Notes under the pieces: model-generated
The model's database searches: none
What the model saw: only the letters and a program-made list of their open reading frames with translations
What the model was told of the DNA's origin: nothing
NCBI GenBank assembly: GCA_036389485.1
Contig: DASVPR010000052.1
Span: 1-35,679, forward strand
Length of the DNA: 35,679 nucleotides
Reading direction: 5' to 3'
Origin: CADCVT01 sp036389485
GTDB taxonomy: Bacteria; Actinomycetota; Thermoleophilia; Solirubrobacterales; Solirubrobacteraceae
Position numbers and translations under genes: made by a program
Shown: piece by piece, positions 1 through 7,486 of the stretch
Layout of the letters: every line of letters starts with the position of its first letter
Numbering within the stretch: the stretch's first letter is position 1

Positions 1-240
1 GGCAAGAAGATCCTCTGCCTCGGCATCACCGAGCCGGACGCGGGGTCGGACGTCTCCGGCATCAAGACGCGCGCGGTGCGCGACGGGGACGAGTGGGTCA
101 TCAACGGCTCGAAGACCTACATCACCAACGGCCACCGGGCCGACGTCATCGTGCTCGTGACGAAGACCGACCCGGACGCCGGCTACGACGGCTTCACCCT
201 CTTCCTCGTCCCGATGGACGCGCCGGGCGTCATCCGCGAG
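1..240 (+). repeat. Left arm of 240-bp inverted repeat (acyl-CoA dehydrogenase paralogs)
   Basis: Bases 1-240 pair with the reverse complement of 621-860 without indels. I count about 21 mismatches by eye, and the outermost 60 bases are identical, so the similarity probably continues left of the window. Both arms code for the same acyl-CoA dehydrogenase segment. Confidence 0.85.
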
Positions 241-678
241 AAGAAGCTCGTCAAGCTCGGCATGCACGCCAGCGACACCGCGCTGCTCGCGTTCCAGGAC
301 GTGCGCGTCCCCGACAGCGCCGTCCTCGGCCAGGTCGGCAAGGGCTTCTACCACATCATGTGGGAGCTCCAGGGCGAGCGCCTGATCGGCGCCGCGGGCT
401 GCGTCGCCGGCGCCCAGCGCTGCTTCGACAAGACGCTGGAGTACGCCAAGGAGCGCACCGCCTTCGGGCGCCCGATCGGCAACTTCCAGGTGATCCGCCA
501 CAAGTTCGCCGAGATGGCGACGAAGATCGAGGCCGCGCGCCAGATGGTCTACACGACCGCGTGGCGCTTCCAGAACGGCGAGTACCCCGTGCGGGAGATC
601 TCGATGGCGAAGCTGCACGCCTCGCGGATCACGCCCGGCAGGTCCATGTCGACCAGGAAGAGCGTGAAGCCGTCGTAG
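1..678 (+). CDS. Acyl-CoA dehydrogenase, fragment (5' cut by window edge, 3' end lost at junction)
   Basis: The frame is open from base 1. Acyl-CoA dehydrogenases are FAD enzymes that form the alpha-beta double bond of acyl-CoA thioesters. The visible part holds the family segment GITEPDAGSD (FAD/substrate region of the middle beta domain), then INGSKTYITNG, then the start of the C-terminal helical domain with ERTAFGRPIGNFQVIRHKFAEMA. Family similarity stops at about base 630 (SMAKLHASRI). The last 16 codons are the reverse complement of another acyl-CoA dehydrogenase gene. The rest of the C-terminal domain, which normally carries the catalytic Glu and the end of the FAD site, is therefore missing, and the product should not be functional. 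The first 240 bases are repeated in inverted orientation at 621-860. The family call is certain; whether the truncation is biological is not. Confidence 0.85.
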   Translation, partial: GKKILCLGITEPDAGSDVSGIKTRAVRDGDEWVINGSKTYITNGHRADVIVLVTKTDPDAGYDGFTLFLVPMDAPGVIREKKLVKLGMHASDTALLAFQDVRVPDSAVLGQVGKGFYHIMWELQGERLIGAAGCVAGAQRCFDKTLEYAKERTAFGRPIGNFQVIRHKFAEMATKIEAARQMVYTTAWRFQNGEYPVREISMAKLHASRITPGRSMSTRKSVKPS

Positions 679-1253
679 CCCGCGTCGGCGTCGGTCTTGG
701 TGACCAGCACGATGTAGTCGGCCCGGTGGCCGTTGGTGATGTAGGTCTTGGACCCGTTGATGACGTACTCGTCGCCGTCGCGCACCGCGCGCGTCTTGAT
801 GCCGGAGACGTCCGACCCCGCGTCCGGCTCGGTGATGCCGAGGCAGAGGATCTTCTTGCCCGCGATCGCCGGGACCACCCACTCCTGCTTCTGCTCCTCG
901 GTCCCGAACGCGAGGATCGGCGGCATCGCCATGTCGGTGTGCACGGCGATCCCCATCGCGAGGCCGCCGGACTGCGCGTGCACGATCTCCTCGGCGAGGA
1001 CGAGCGACGAGTAGTAGTCGCCGCCCTGGCCGCCGTACTGCTCCGGCTTGTCGAGGCCGAGGAACCCGAGCTCGCCCATGCGCTCGAACACCCAGTTCGG
1101 GAAGGTCGTCTCCTCCCACTCCTCCGAGTGCGGCGCCAGCTCCTTCTTCGCGAACGCCCGGATGGACTCGCGCAGCGCCTCGTGGTCGTCGTTGAAGATG
1201 AAGTGCTTGCGCTTCGACGCGAAGTCGGGCTTGAGGACGGTGTCGGTGGCCAT
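549..1253 (-). CDS. Acyl-CoA dehydrogenase, 3'-truncated paralog
   Basis: It starts with ATG at 1253. About 211 residues read as a normal acyl-CoA dehydrogenase N-terminus: an alpha domain (LRESIRAFAKKELAPHSEEWE, YGGQGGDYYSSLVLAEEI), then GITEPDAGSDVSGIKTRAVRDGDEYVINGSK and on to MDLPGVIRE. After about base 621 the frame runs into the antisense of the plus-strand acyl-CoA dehydrogenase and ends at 549 with a meaningless tail (ACSFAIEIS...). The final part of the beta domain and the whole C-terminal domain, with the catalytic base, are lost. It is a close paralog of the plus-strand fragment: over the overlapping 240 bases they differ at about 21 positions with no indels. It is divergent from the enoyl-CoA hydratase at 1322 across a 68-nt gap with an operator-like palindrome, so the promoter end of this gene looks intact. 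Confidence 0.85.
   Translation of the reverse strand: MATDTVLKPDFASKRKHFIFNDDHEALRESIRAFAKKELAPHSEEWEETTFPNWVFERMGELGFLGLDKPEQYGGQGGDYYSSLVLAEEIVHAQSGGLAMGIAVHTDMAMPPILAFGTEEQKQEWVVPAIAGKKILCLGITEPDAGSDVSGIKTRAVRDGDEYVINGSKTYITNGHRADYIVLVTKTDADAGYDGFTLFLVDMDLPGVIREACSFAIEISRTGYSPFWKRHAVV
621..860 (-). repeat. Right arm of 240-bp inverted repeat; rearrangement junction at its left end
   Basis: This is the reverse complement of 1-240. Its left end is where the two convergent gene fragments meet. Within about 621-632 the bases ctcgcggatcac can be read both as the plus-strand gene (codons for SRI) and as the minus-strand gene (antisense of VIRE), so the junction lies in roughly 10-12 bp of microhomology. 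Confidence 0.8.
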
Positions 1254-1263
1254 GGGCGACAGA

Positions 1264-1288
1264 GTAAGCAGTGGGACTTCCCACTTAC
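1264..1288. promoter_or_regulatory. Palindromic operator-like site between divergent genes
   Basis: AGTGGGA-CT-TCCCACT at 1270-1285 is a perfect inverted repeat with 7-bp arms and a 2-bp spacer. The flanks gtaa (1264-1267) and ttac (1285-1288) partly extend the symmetry. It sits in the 68-nt gap between an acyl-CoA dehydrogenase (-) and an enoyl-CoA hydratase (+). Size and position fit a TetR/FadR-type regulator controlling both genes. The regulator is not identified; a TetR gene at 18565 is one candidate in the window. Confidence 0.5.
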
Positions 1289-1306
1289 AACGAGGCCGCG
1301 TTGCCT

Positions 1307-1312
1307 TAGGCT
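1307..1312 (+). promoter_or_regulatory. Putative -10 box of the enoyl-CoA hydratase gene
   Basis: TAGGCT fits TANNNT and ends 9 nt before the ATG at 1322. No Shine-Dalgarno is visible, so the transcript would be leaderless or nearly so. The palindrome at 1270-1285 lies just upstream, where a bound repressor would block this promoter. Confidence 0.35.
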
Positions 1313-1321
1313 GCCGGGCCG

Positions 1322-2104
1322 ATGACCGACTCGCCCGTGCGCTACGACGTCGACGGCGGCGTCGCCACGATCGCCCTCGACGATCCCGACACCCGCAACT
1401 CCCTGTCCGACGCGATGCTCGACGGCCTCGTCGAGGCGTTCGAGATGGCGCGCGACGACGACGCCGTCCGCGCCGTGGTCCTGACCTCGACGCACGAGAA
1501 GGTCTTCTCCAGCGGCGGGAACCTGCAGGGGTTCGCGGCCGAGGTCCCGCTCGTGCACAAGCACTTCGGCATCGAGCGCTTCCCCGAGCTGTTCAAGCTC
1601 ATCGGCGGGCTGGGCAAGCCGTCGCTGTGCGCCGCGAACGGGCACGTCCTCGCCGGCGCGCTCGGGCTCGCGCTCGCGTGCGACCTGATCGTGGCGAAGG
1701 AGGGCGTCCGGTTCGGGACGCCCGAGATCAACGTCGGGGTCTTCCCCTTCATGATCATGGCGCTCATCTATCGCAACGTCGGGCGCAAGAAGACGAACGA
1801 GCTGCTGCTGCTCGGCGAGCAGATCTCCGCCGAGGAGGCCGAGCGGCTCGGGATCGTGAACAGGGTGGTCCCGGCGGACGAGTACGACGCGTTCGTCGCC
1901 GACTGGGCCGGCAAGCTGGCGAAGAAGTCGCCGGTGCTCATGAAGATGGGCAAGGACGCGATGTTCCGCCAGCAGGACATGCCGTTCGCCGACGCCCTCG
2001 ACTTCCTGCGCAGCCAGCTCACGATCGCGTTCGCGACCGAGGACATCCAGGAGGGCGTCAAGGCGTTCTTCGAGAAGCGCGAGCCCGAGTGGAAGGGGCG
2101 ATGA
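1322..2104 (+). CDS. Enoyl-CoA hydratase/isomerase (crotonase) family protein
   Basis: This 260-residue protein has the usual length for a single-domain crotonase. It contains VFSSGGNLQGF (residues 61-71) and AGALGLALACD (111-121), which form the oxyanion hole and CoA pocket, and TPEINVG with Glu135, the first catalytic Glu position of enoyl-CoA hydratases. The second catalytic region reads FPFMIMALIYRNVG rather than the common GxGGTQRL, so the second acid residue is not evident. The exact reaction (hydratase, isomerase or another crotonase chemistry) is therefore open. Beside acyl-CoA dehydrogenases, a beta-oxidation or branched-chain acyl-CoA role is the simplest inference. The ATG at 1322 is preceded by a -10-like box and an operator-like palindrome. 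Confidence 0.85.
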   Translation: MTDSPVRYDVDGGVATIALDDPDTRNSLSDAMLDGLVEAFEMARDDDAVRAVVLTSTHEKVFSSGGNLQGFAAEVPLVHKHFGIERFPELFKLIGGLGKPSLCAANGHVLAGALGLALACDLIVAKEGVRFGTPEINVGVFPFMIMALIYRNVGRKKTNELLLLGEQISAEEAERLGIVNRVVPADEYDAFVADWAGKLAKKSPVLMKMGKDAMFRQQDMPFADALDFLRSQLTIAFATEDIQEGVKAFFEKREPEWKGR

Positions 2105-2147
2105 CCGCCGCTTGACACGCCTCCGGCGTTGCGCCGAGGATCGGCAG

Positions 2148-3746
2148 GTGCGCGCGGCGGCGGTGCTGGTGGTGCTCATGGCGTTCCCGGCGTCGGCTCA
2201 CGCGGCCGGCGCCGCCTGGGTCCCGGCGGGCGACATGGGGGCGAAGCGGTACGGGCAGACGGCGACGTTGCTGCCGTCGGGCAAGGTGCTCGTGGCCGGA
2301 GGGATCGGCGGCGACGCCAACATCACGCCGCCGAACGCGAGCGCGGAGCTGTTCGACCCGGCGACGCGCACGTGGAAGCCGACGGGCAGCATGTCCGTCG
2401 GCCGGTACTCCGCCACGGCGACCCCGCTGAAGGACGGCCGCGTGCTCGTGGCGGGCGGAATGGCGAGCGGGCTCCAGCCGACGCGGACGGCCGAGATCTA
2501 CGACCCCGCGACCGGCGCGTGGCAGCGGACGGGGGACATGGCCGCCGCCCGCGCGGAGCACTCGGCGGCGCTCCTGCCCGGCGGCCGGGTGCTGGTCGTC
2601 GGCGCCAACCCGTCCGAGGCGCCGGGGCAGGCCAGGTTCCGCGGCGCCGAGCTGTTCGACCCATCGACCGGGACGTGGTCGGTCGCGGCGCCCTTCCCCG
2701 GCGAGACGTACCAGTCGTTCGCGACGACGCTCGCCGACGGGAGCGTCCTGACCGTCGGCGCCCCGCGGTCCCCCGCCGCGCGCTACCTGGCCGCGCCGAA
2801 CACGTGGGCGCAGACCGGCCCTCTGACCTACCCCGACGGCGGGGGCCGGCTCAACGCGGCGAACGCGCTGCTGCCCGACGGCTCGGTCCTCCTCGCCGGC
2901 GGCACCGGCCCGGCCGTGGGCCCGCACCGCAGCGCCGAGGTCTACCGGCTCGCATCGAACACCTGGTCGGCAACGGGCGAGATGAACGTGCCGCGGTGGG
3001 TCTTCCCGGCCGTCACGCTGCCGAGCGGCAAAGTGCTCGTCGAGGGCGGCCACGACGGCACCCACGTCACGTCGACCGCGGAGCTGTACGACCCGGCCAC
3101 GGGAGCCTGGTCGCTCACGGCCTCCATGGCGTCACCGCGCCACGGGCACACGGCGACGCTGCTGCCCGACGGCACGGTCCTCGTGACGGGCGGCTTCGAC
3201 AACGTCTCCACCTACTACCGCAGCGCGGAGCTGTACGTCCCGGGCGGCGACACGTCGCCGCCGACGATCGCCATCAGCAGGACGACGGTCGATGCGACCT
3301 CCCCGGCCGGCGCCCCCGTCTCCGCGTTCGGCGTCACGGCGACCGACGGCCCGGACCGTCCGACCCCGACGCTGTCGTGCCGCCCGGACCCGGTGCCGGT
3401 CGGCGACTCCACGCTCACGTGCACCGCCGTCGACCAGGCGGGCAACACCGCCACCGCGTCGTTCCAGGTCCATGTCCGCGGCGCGCTCGAGCAGCTCGAC
3501 GCGCTGGTGCGTGCGGTGAGGGCGCTGCCGCTCGCCACGGGGTTCAGGACCCCGCTCGTGAACGCGCTGACCCAGGCCCGCGAGCAGTACGTGAAACGTC
3601 ACGACGAGGACGGCTGCAGGAAGCTCGCCGACTTCGACAGGAAGGTCGAGCAGGGCGCGCGGAAGAAGCAGCCGGAGATCACCGCCGCCCAGGCCGCCCC
3701 GCTCCTCAGCGCTTCCGCCAGGATCGCGCGAGTCATCCCCTGCTGA
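2148..3746 (+). CDS. Secreted kelch-repeat protein with HYR-like and C-terminal FIMAH-like domains
   Basis: The GTG at 2148 is preferred over the TTG at 2112. It has GAGG 8 nt upstream and gives a compact signal peptide (RAAAVLVVLMAFPASAHA). About six kelch-type repeats follow, with the pattern R..HTATLLPDG.VLV.GG....SAELYDPATG.W..TG.M, which predicts an extracellular beta-propeller of roughly 350 residues. A short HYR-like module with two cysteines comes next (TDGPDRPTPTLSCRPDPVPVGDSTLTC.AVDQAGNTATASFQV). The last 90 residues (LEQLDALVRAVRALP...GCRKLADFDRKVEQ...I.PC) look like a FIMAH helical domain found at the C-terminus of secreted proteins. It probably acts on the cell surface as a binding protein or a galactose-oxidase-like fold; I see no catalytic motif. 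It is unrelated in function to the CoA genes around it. Confidence 0.8.
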   Translation: MRAAAVLVVLMAFPASAHAAGAAWVPAGDMGAKRYGQTATLLPSGKVLVAGGIGGDANITPPNASAELFDPATRTWKPTGSMSVGRYSATATPLKDGRVLVAGGMASGLQPTRTAEIYDPATGAWQRTGDMAAARAEHSAALLPGGRVLVVGANPSEAPGQARFRGAELFDPSTGTWSVAAPFPGETYQSFATTLADGSVLTVGAPRSPAARYLAAPNTWAQTGPLTYPDGGGRLNAANALLPDGSVLLAGGTGPAVGPHRSAEVYRLASNTWSATGEMNVPRWVFPAVTLPSGKVLVEGGHDGTHVTSTAELYDPATGAWSLTASMASPRHGHTATLLPDGTVLVTGGFDNVSTYYRSAELYVPGGDTSPPTIAISRTTVDATSPAGAPVSAFGVTATDGPDRPTPTLSCRPDPVPVGDSTLTCTAVDQAGNTATASFQVHVRGALEQLDALVRAVRALPLATGFRTPLVNALTQAREQYVKRHDEDGCRKLADFDRKVEQGARKKQPEITAAQAAPLLSASARIARVIPC

Positions 3747-3760
3747 CGCGGCCCGGGCCT

Positions 3761-4570
3761 TTGACCGTCTCTCTCGTCGCGATGCTGTGCCGCACCTCCG
3801 ACCGCACGCGCGGCGGCGCGCGCGGCGCGCGGGTCCTCGCGGAGCAGGTCGGCGAGCGCCTCGGGGTCGCCCCGCGGATCGTGGGCGCGCCGGGCGAGCC
3901 GCGGCCCGCACCGTGGGACGGCGACCTGCGCACGGCGCGCGGGTGCCTGCTCGAGGCGGGCGGGCAGGTCGACGACGCGCTCACGCGCGGCGCGTTCCCG
4001 ATCCTCACCGCGAGCGACTGCTCGATCTGCATCACGACGCTGCCCGCGGTGGTGCGCCACCGGCCCGAGGCGCACGTGCTGTGGCTCGACGCGCACGGCG
4101 ACTTCAACGCGCCCGACACGACGCCGAGCGGCTTCTTGGGCGGCATGTGCCTGGCCGCGGCGTGCGGCGTGTGGGACCCGGAGTTGCCCGCGGGCCCGGC
4201 GCTCGATCCCACTCGGGTCGCGATGTGCGGCGTGAGGGACCTGGACGAGGGCGAGCGGGCGCTGGTGGAGCAGAGCGGGGTGCGGGTGTGGGGGCCGCGG
4301 GACGTCGCGGAGGGCCTGGCCGGCTGCGAGGTCTATGTGCACCTCGACCTCGACGTGCTCGACCCGTCGGTCTTCCCCGCGCAGTTCCCGGCGAGCGGAG
4401 GGCTGTCCGACGGCGGCCTGCGTCTGCTGCTCGGCCAGGTCGCCGAGCGCGCGGAGCTGGTCGGACTCGAGGTGACCGCCTTCGAGGCGCCGGCCGACGA
4501 CACGAGCGCCGCCGGGCTGGCCGAGCTGGTGACGTCGATCATCGAGCCCGTGCTCGCGCGCCTCGCGTAG
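3761..4570 (+). CDS. Arginase/ureohydrolase-family protein with atypical first metal motif
   Basis: This is a 269-residue protein from the TTG at 3761 (MTVSLVAMLCRTSDRTRGG); the ATG at 3782 would cut the first beta strand. Ureohydrolases hydrolyse guanidino or formimino groups using two Mn ions. The second and third metal motifs are intact: LDAHGDFN (Asp110, His112, Asp114) and HLDLDVLDPS (Asp196, Asp198). A late acidic residue is also present in FEAPADD. The first motif, normally GGDHS, reads ASDCS (Asp86-Cys87), so the usual metal-binding His is Cys. This places it outside the classical arginases and agmatinases, and the substrate cannot be named. It lies 11 nt upstream of the carboxylase gene and may be cotranscribed with it. 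Confidence 0.78.
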   Translation: MTVSLVAMLCRTSDRTRGGARGARVLAEQVGERLGVAPRIVGAPGEPRPAPWDGDLRTARGCLLEAGGQVDDALTRGAFPILTASDCSICITTLPAVVRHRPEAHVLWLDAHGDFNAPDTTPSGFLGGMCLAAACGVWDPELPAGPALDPTRVAMCGVRDLDEGERALVEQSGVRVWGPRDVAEGLAGCEVYVHLDLDVLDPSVFPAQFPASGGLSDGGLRLLLGQVAERAELVGLEVTAFEAPADDTSAAGLAELVTSIIEPVLARLA

Positions 4571-4581
4571 GGTTCGCCGGC

Positions 4582-6153
4582 GTGAGCACGGACTCGAAGT
4601 CGTCGCTGCTGCGCCCGCTCGTCGACGACCTGCGCGAGCGGCGCGAGCGGATCAAGCTCGGCGGCGGGCCGGAGAAGATCTCCAAGCAGCACGCGGCGGA
4701 GAAGCTCACCGCGCGCGAACGGATCGACCTGCTCGTCGACGAGGGCACGTTCACCGAGCTCGGCATGCACGGCCAGCCGCACTTCTCGCAGGCGGCGATG
4801 GCGGGCCGCGACGCGCCGGCCGACGGCGTCATCACCGGCTTCGGGAAGGTCGAGGGCCGCCTGGTCGCGATCGCGGCCTACGACTTCACGGTCATGGCCG
4901 GCTCGATGGGGATGACGGGCGAGATCAAGGTCGCGCGGATGCGCGAGATGGCGCTCGGCAAGCGGATCCCGATGGTGTGGCTGCTCGACTCGGCGGGCGC
5001 GCGGATCCAGGAGGCGGTCGGCTCGCTGTTCGCCGGGAGCGGGCACCTGTTCCGCGAAGAGGTCGTGGCGTCCGGCGTCGTGCCGCAGGTGGCGGCGCTG
5101 ATGGGGCCGTGCGCGGCCGGGACCGCGTACATCCCGGGCCTCGCGGACTTCGTGCCGATGGTCAAGGGGCGCGGGTCGATGGCGCTCGCCGGGCCGCACC
5201 TCGTCCGCGCCGCGATCGGCGAGAACGTCACGCAGGAGGAGCTGGGCGGCTCGCGCGTGCACTGCCGCAAGTCCGGCGTGGGGGACCTCGAGGTCGCCGA
5301 CGACGTTGAATGCGTAGCCCGCATCAAGCAGTACCTCTCGTTCTTCCCGTCCAACAACGAGCAGGCGCCGCCGCGGCGCGTCCCCAGCGACCCGATCGAC
5401 CGGATGGACGAGGAGCTGCTCGACGTCCTCCCCGAGTCCAACCGCAAGCCGTACGACATGTACGAGGTGATCCGGCGCATCGTCGACGACGGCGAGTGGC
5501 TCGACCTCAAGCCGCAGTGGGCCAAGACCGTCATCACGTGCCTGGCACGCATGGGCGGGCGGCCGGTCGGCATCGTCGCCAACCAGCCCAAGCAGCTCGG
5601 CGGCATCCTCGACAACGACTCCGCCGACAAGGCGGCGCGGTTCGTCAACCTGTGCAACGCGTACGGGCTGCCGCTCGTGTTCCTCATGGACGTCCCGGGG
5701 TTCATGGTCGGGACGAAGGTCGAGGAGGCCGGGATCATCCGGCACGGCGCGAAGATGCTCTACGCGGTCGCCAACGCGACGGTGCCGAAGGTGACGGTCG
5801 TGCTCCGCAAGGCGTACGGCGCCGGCTACTACGTCATGAACGGGCGCGCGTACGAGCCCGACCTGATCGTCGCGTGGCCTTCGGCCGAGATCAGCGTGAT
5901 GGGCGCCGAGGGCGCGGTCGAGATCGTCATGCGCCGCCAGGTCGAGGAGGCCGACGACCCGGTCGCGAAGAAGGCCGAGCTGATCGGCGAGTACCGCAAG
6001 ATCATCGACGTCTACCGCGCGGCGGCCAACGCGATGATCGACGACGTCATCGACCCGCGCGAGACGCGCCCCACGATCATCCGGGCGCTCGAGATGGCGG
6101 AGACGAAGCGGGTGGACCGGCCGTGGAAGCGCAACGGGGTGGTGCCGGTCTGA
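4582..6153 (+). CDS. Acyl-CoA carboxylase carboxyltransferase (beta) subunit, propionyl/methylcrotonyl-CoA carboxylase type
   Basis: A 523-residue protein from the GTG at 4582, the usual length for biotin-dependent acyl-CoA carboxylase beta subunits. These move CO2 from carboxybiotin to the alpha or gamma carbon of an acyl-CoA. The N-terminal carboxyltransferase half has the AEKLTARERIDLLVDEGTF start and WLLDSAGARIQEAVGS (oxyanion segment). The C-terminal half has PVGIVANQPKQLGGILDNDSADKAARFV, MDVPGFMVGTKVEEAGIIRHGAKMLYA and RKAYGAGYYVMNGRAYEPD. No biotin carboxylase/BCCP alpha subunit is encoded in this window, so the partner must be elsewhere. Among acyl-CoA dehydrogenase, crotonase and CoA-transferase genes, a role in propionate, branched-chain or acyl-CoA catabolism is likely. 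The exact substrate is not readable from sequence. Confidence 0.93.
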   Translation: MSTDSKSSLLRPLVDDLRERRERIKLGGGPEKISKQHAAEKLTARERIDLLVDEGTFTELGMHGQPHFSQAAMAGRDAPADGVITGFGKVEGRLVAIAAYDFTVMAGSMGMTGEIKVARMREMALGKRIPMVWLLDSAGARIQEAVGSLFAGSGHLFREEVVASGVVPQVAALMGPCAAGTAYIPGLADFVPMVKGRGSMALAGPHLVRAAIGENVTQEELGGSRVHCRKSGVGDLEVADDVECVARIKQYLSFFPSNNEQAPPRRVPSDPIDRMDEELLDVLPESNRKPYDMYEVIRRIVDDGEWLDLKPQWAKTVITCLARMGGRPVGIVANQPKQLGGILDNDSADKAARFVNLCNAYGLPLVFLMDVPGFMVGTKVEEAGIIRHGAKMLYAVANATVPKVTVVLRKAYGAGYYVMNGRAYEPDLIVAWPSAEISVMGAEGAVEIVMRRQVEEADDPVAKKAELIGEYRKIIDVYRAAANAMIDDVIDPRETRPTIIRALEMAETKRVDRPWKRNGVVPV

Positions 6154-6614
6154 CGCGCGCGCTGCTCGTCGGGGCGAGCGTGCTCGCGCTCAGCGGGTGC
6201 GGCGGCGACGAGGAGGACGCGCCGTCGCGCGACGAGTTCGCCGCGAGCGCGGAGAAGGTGTGCGCGGCCCTCGACCGGCAGAGCAGGGAGCTGTCGCGCT
6301 CGCGCCCGAAGTCCAACGCCGAGATCGTCGCGTTCGCCCGGGATGCGCGCCGCGCGGCGCAGGACGCCGTCCGCCGCGTGGCCGCGCTCGCGGTCCCGGA
6401 GGGCGAGGACGGCGAGAAGGCGAGGCGCTGGCAGGACGCGGTCGAGCAGGAGGCGGAGGAGCAGCTGATCCCCGCGCTCGACCGGCTCGAGACCGCGGCG
6501 GAGGAGGGCGACGAGCAGGAGATCCTCTCCGCCGCGCTGGAGATCCAGGGGCTCGAGGCGCAGCGCTCGGACCAGCTGGCACGTGAAATCGGTGCGGAAG
6601 GATGTGCGGCCTGA
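6123..6614 (+). CDS. Small helical lipoprotein
   Basis: The sequence shows a lipoprotein signal TRALLVGASVLALSGC with lipobox LSGC, followed by an acidic, strongly helical domain (coiled-coil-like, rich in Glu/Arg/Ala) up to GAEGCAA. Two later cysteines, VCAAL and EGCAA, could form a disulfide. The start is uncertain. GTG 6123 overlaps the carboxylase gene by 31 nt. CTG 6150 overlaps its TGA as CTGA and gives a textbook lipoprotein signal (MTRALLVGASVLALSGC). GTG 6180 would leave too little signal sequence. The mature protein would be anchored outside the membrane. I recognise no family and assign no function. Confidence 0.65.
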   Translation: MEAQRGGAGLTRALLVGASVLALSGCGGDEEDAPSRDEFAASAEKVCAALDRQSRELSRSRPKSNAEIVAFARDARRAAQDAVRRVAALAVPEGEDGEKARRWQDAVEQEAEEQLIPALDRLETAAEEGDEQEILSAALEIQGLEAQRSDQLAREIGAEGCAA

Positions 6615-7486
6615 TGAGCCTCGACGATCCCGTCGTCATCACCTGCTCGATCTCGGGCTCGCTCGCGAACCGCGAGCAGTGCCCGGCGATCCCGTACACG
6701 CCGGAGGAGTACGCGGCCGAGGCGCGGCGGATCGTCGACGAGGGCGGGGCGATGATCCACATCCACGCCCGGCGGCCGGACGGCACGCCGTCGTACGAGA
6801 TCGAGGACTTCCGCGCGATCACCGAGGCGATCCTCGACGCCGTCGACGACGTGATCATCAACTACTCCACCGGCGCGATGGGCGTCTCGATCGAGAAGCG
6901 GATCGCGTACCTGCGCGAGCTGCGGCCGGACGTCGCCGCGCTGAACATGGGCTCGATGAACTACGCGAAGTACTCGCGGCGGCGCAAGGAGTTCGTGTTC
7001 AAGGCGGTCTTCGCGAACCCGTTCGACGAGATCATCGAGTTCCTCGAGGTGATGAACGAGCTCGGCATCAAGCCCGAGCACGAGTGCTTCGACCTCGGGC
7101 ACGTCGGGTCGCTGCCGCCGCTCGTGGACATGGGCGTCCTCAAGCCGCCGCTGCACGTGTCGTGCGTGATGGGCGTCGTCGGCGGCGTGCCGCCGACCGC
7201 GCGCAATCTCGCGGCGATGGCCGACAACGTGCCGGCCGGGTCGCACTGGGGCGTCATCGGCATCTCGCGGGAGCAGTGGATGCTCGTCAACGCGGCGCTC
7301 ACCCTCGGCGGCTCGATCCGCGTCGGCCTGGAGGACAACTTCTACCTGCCGGACGGCTCGATGGCTCGCTCGAACGGCGATCTGATCGCGAAGGCGCGCG
7401 AGATGGCGGAGAACGTCGGGCGCCGGCCCGCTACGGTCGCCGAGGCGCGCGAGCTGCTCGGCGTGCCGAAGCGCGTGGCCACGTGA
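6614..7486 (+). CDS. BKACE family (DUF849) beta-keto acid cleavage enzyme
   Basis: A 290-residue protein. Start ATG 6614 overlaps the previous TGA (TGATG) and has AAGGA 12 nt upstream; the ATG at 6602 directly abuts that site and is unlikely. BKACE enzymes cleave a beta-keto acid with acetyl-CoA using a zinc ion; the founding member is the 3-keto-5-aminohexanoate cleavage enzyme of lysine fermentation. Family marks seen are the zinc ligands in MIHIHAR (His49, His51), the YSTGAMG strand, LNMGSMN, CFDLGH, GVVGGVPPTARNL and GLEDNFY near the C-terminus. The family is substrate-diverse and I cannot read the specificity. Direct coupling to the CoA-transferase downstream (GTGA overlap) suggests the acyl-CoA product or substrate is handed on. 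Confidence 0.88.
   Translation: MSLDDPVVITCSISGSLANREQCPAIPYTPEEYAAEARRIVDEGGAMIHIHARRPDGTPSYEIEDFRAITEAILDAVDDVIINYSTGAMGVSIEKRIAYLRELRPDVAALNMGSMNYAKYSRRRKEFVFKAVFANPFDEIIEFLEVMNELGIKPEHECFDLGHVGSLPPLVDMGVLKPPLHVSCVMGVVGGVPPTARNLAAMADNVPAGSHWGVIGISREQWMLVNAALTLGGSIRVGLEDNFYLPDGSMARSNGDLIAKAREMAENVGRRPATVAEARELLGVPKRVAT

Noticed and set aside
2112..2147. TTG 2112 as start of the kelch protein
   Set aside because: The GTG at 2148 has GAGG at good spacing and gives a cleaner signal peptide; the TTG has neither.
629..2179. 516-codon minus-strand open frame near the acyl-CoA dehydrogenase
   Set aside because: Its text is an off-frame Arg/Ser-rich reading of the acyl-CoA dehydrogenase and enoyl-CoA hydratase genes.
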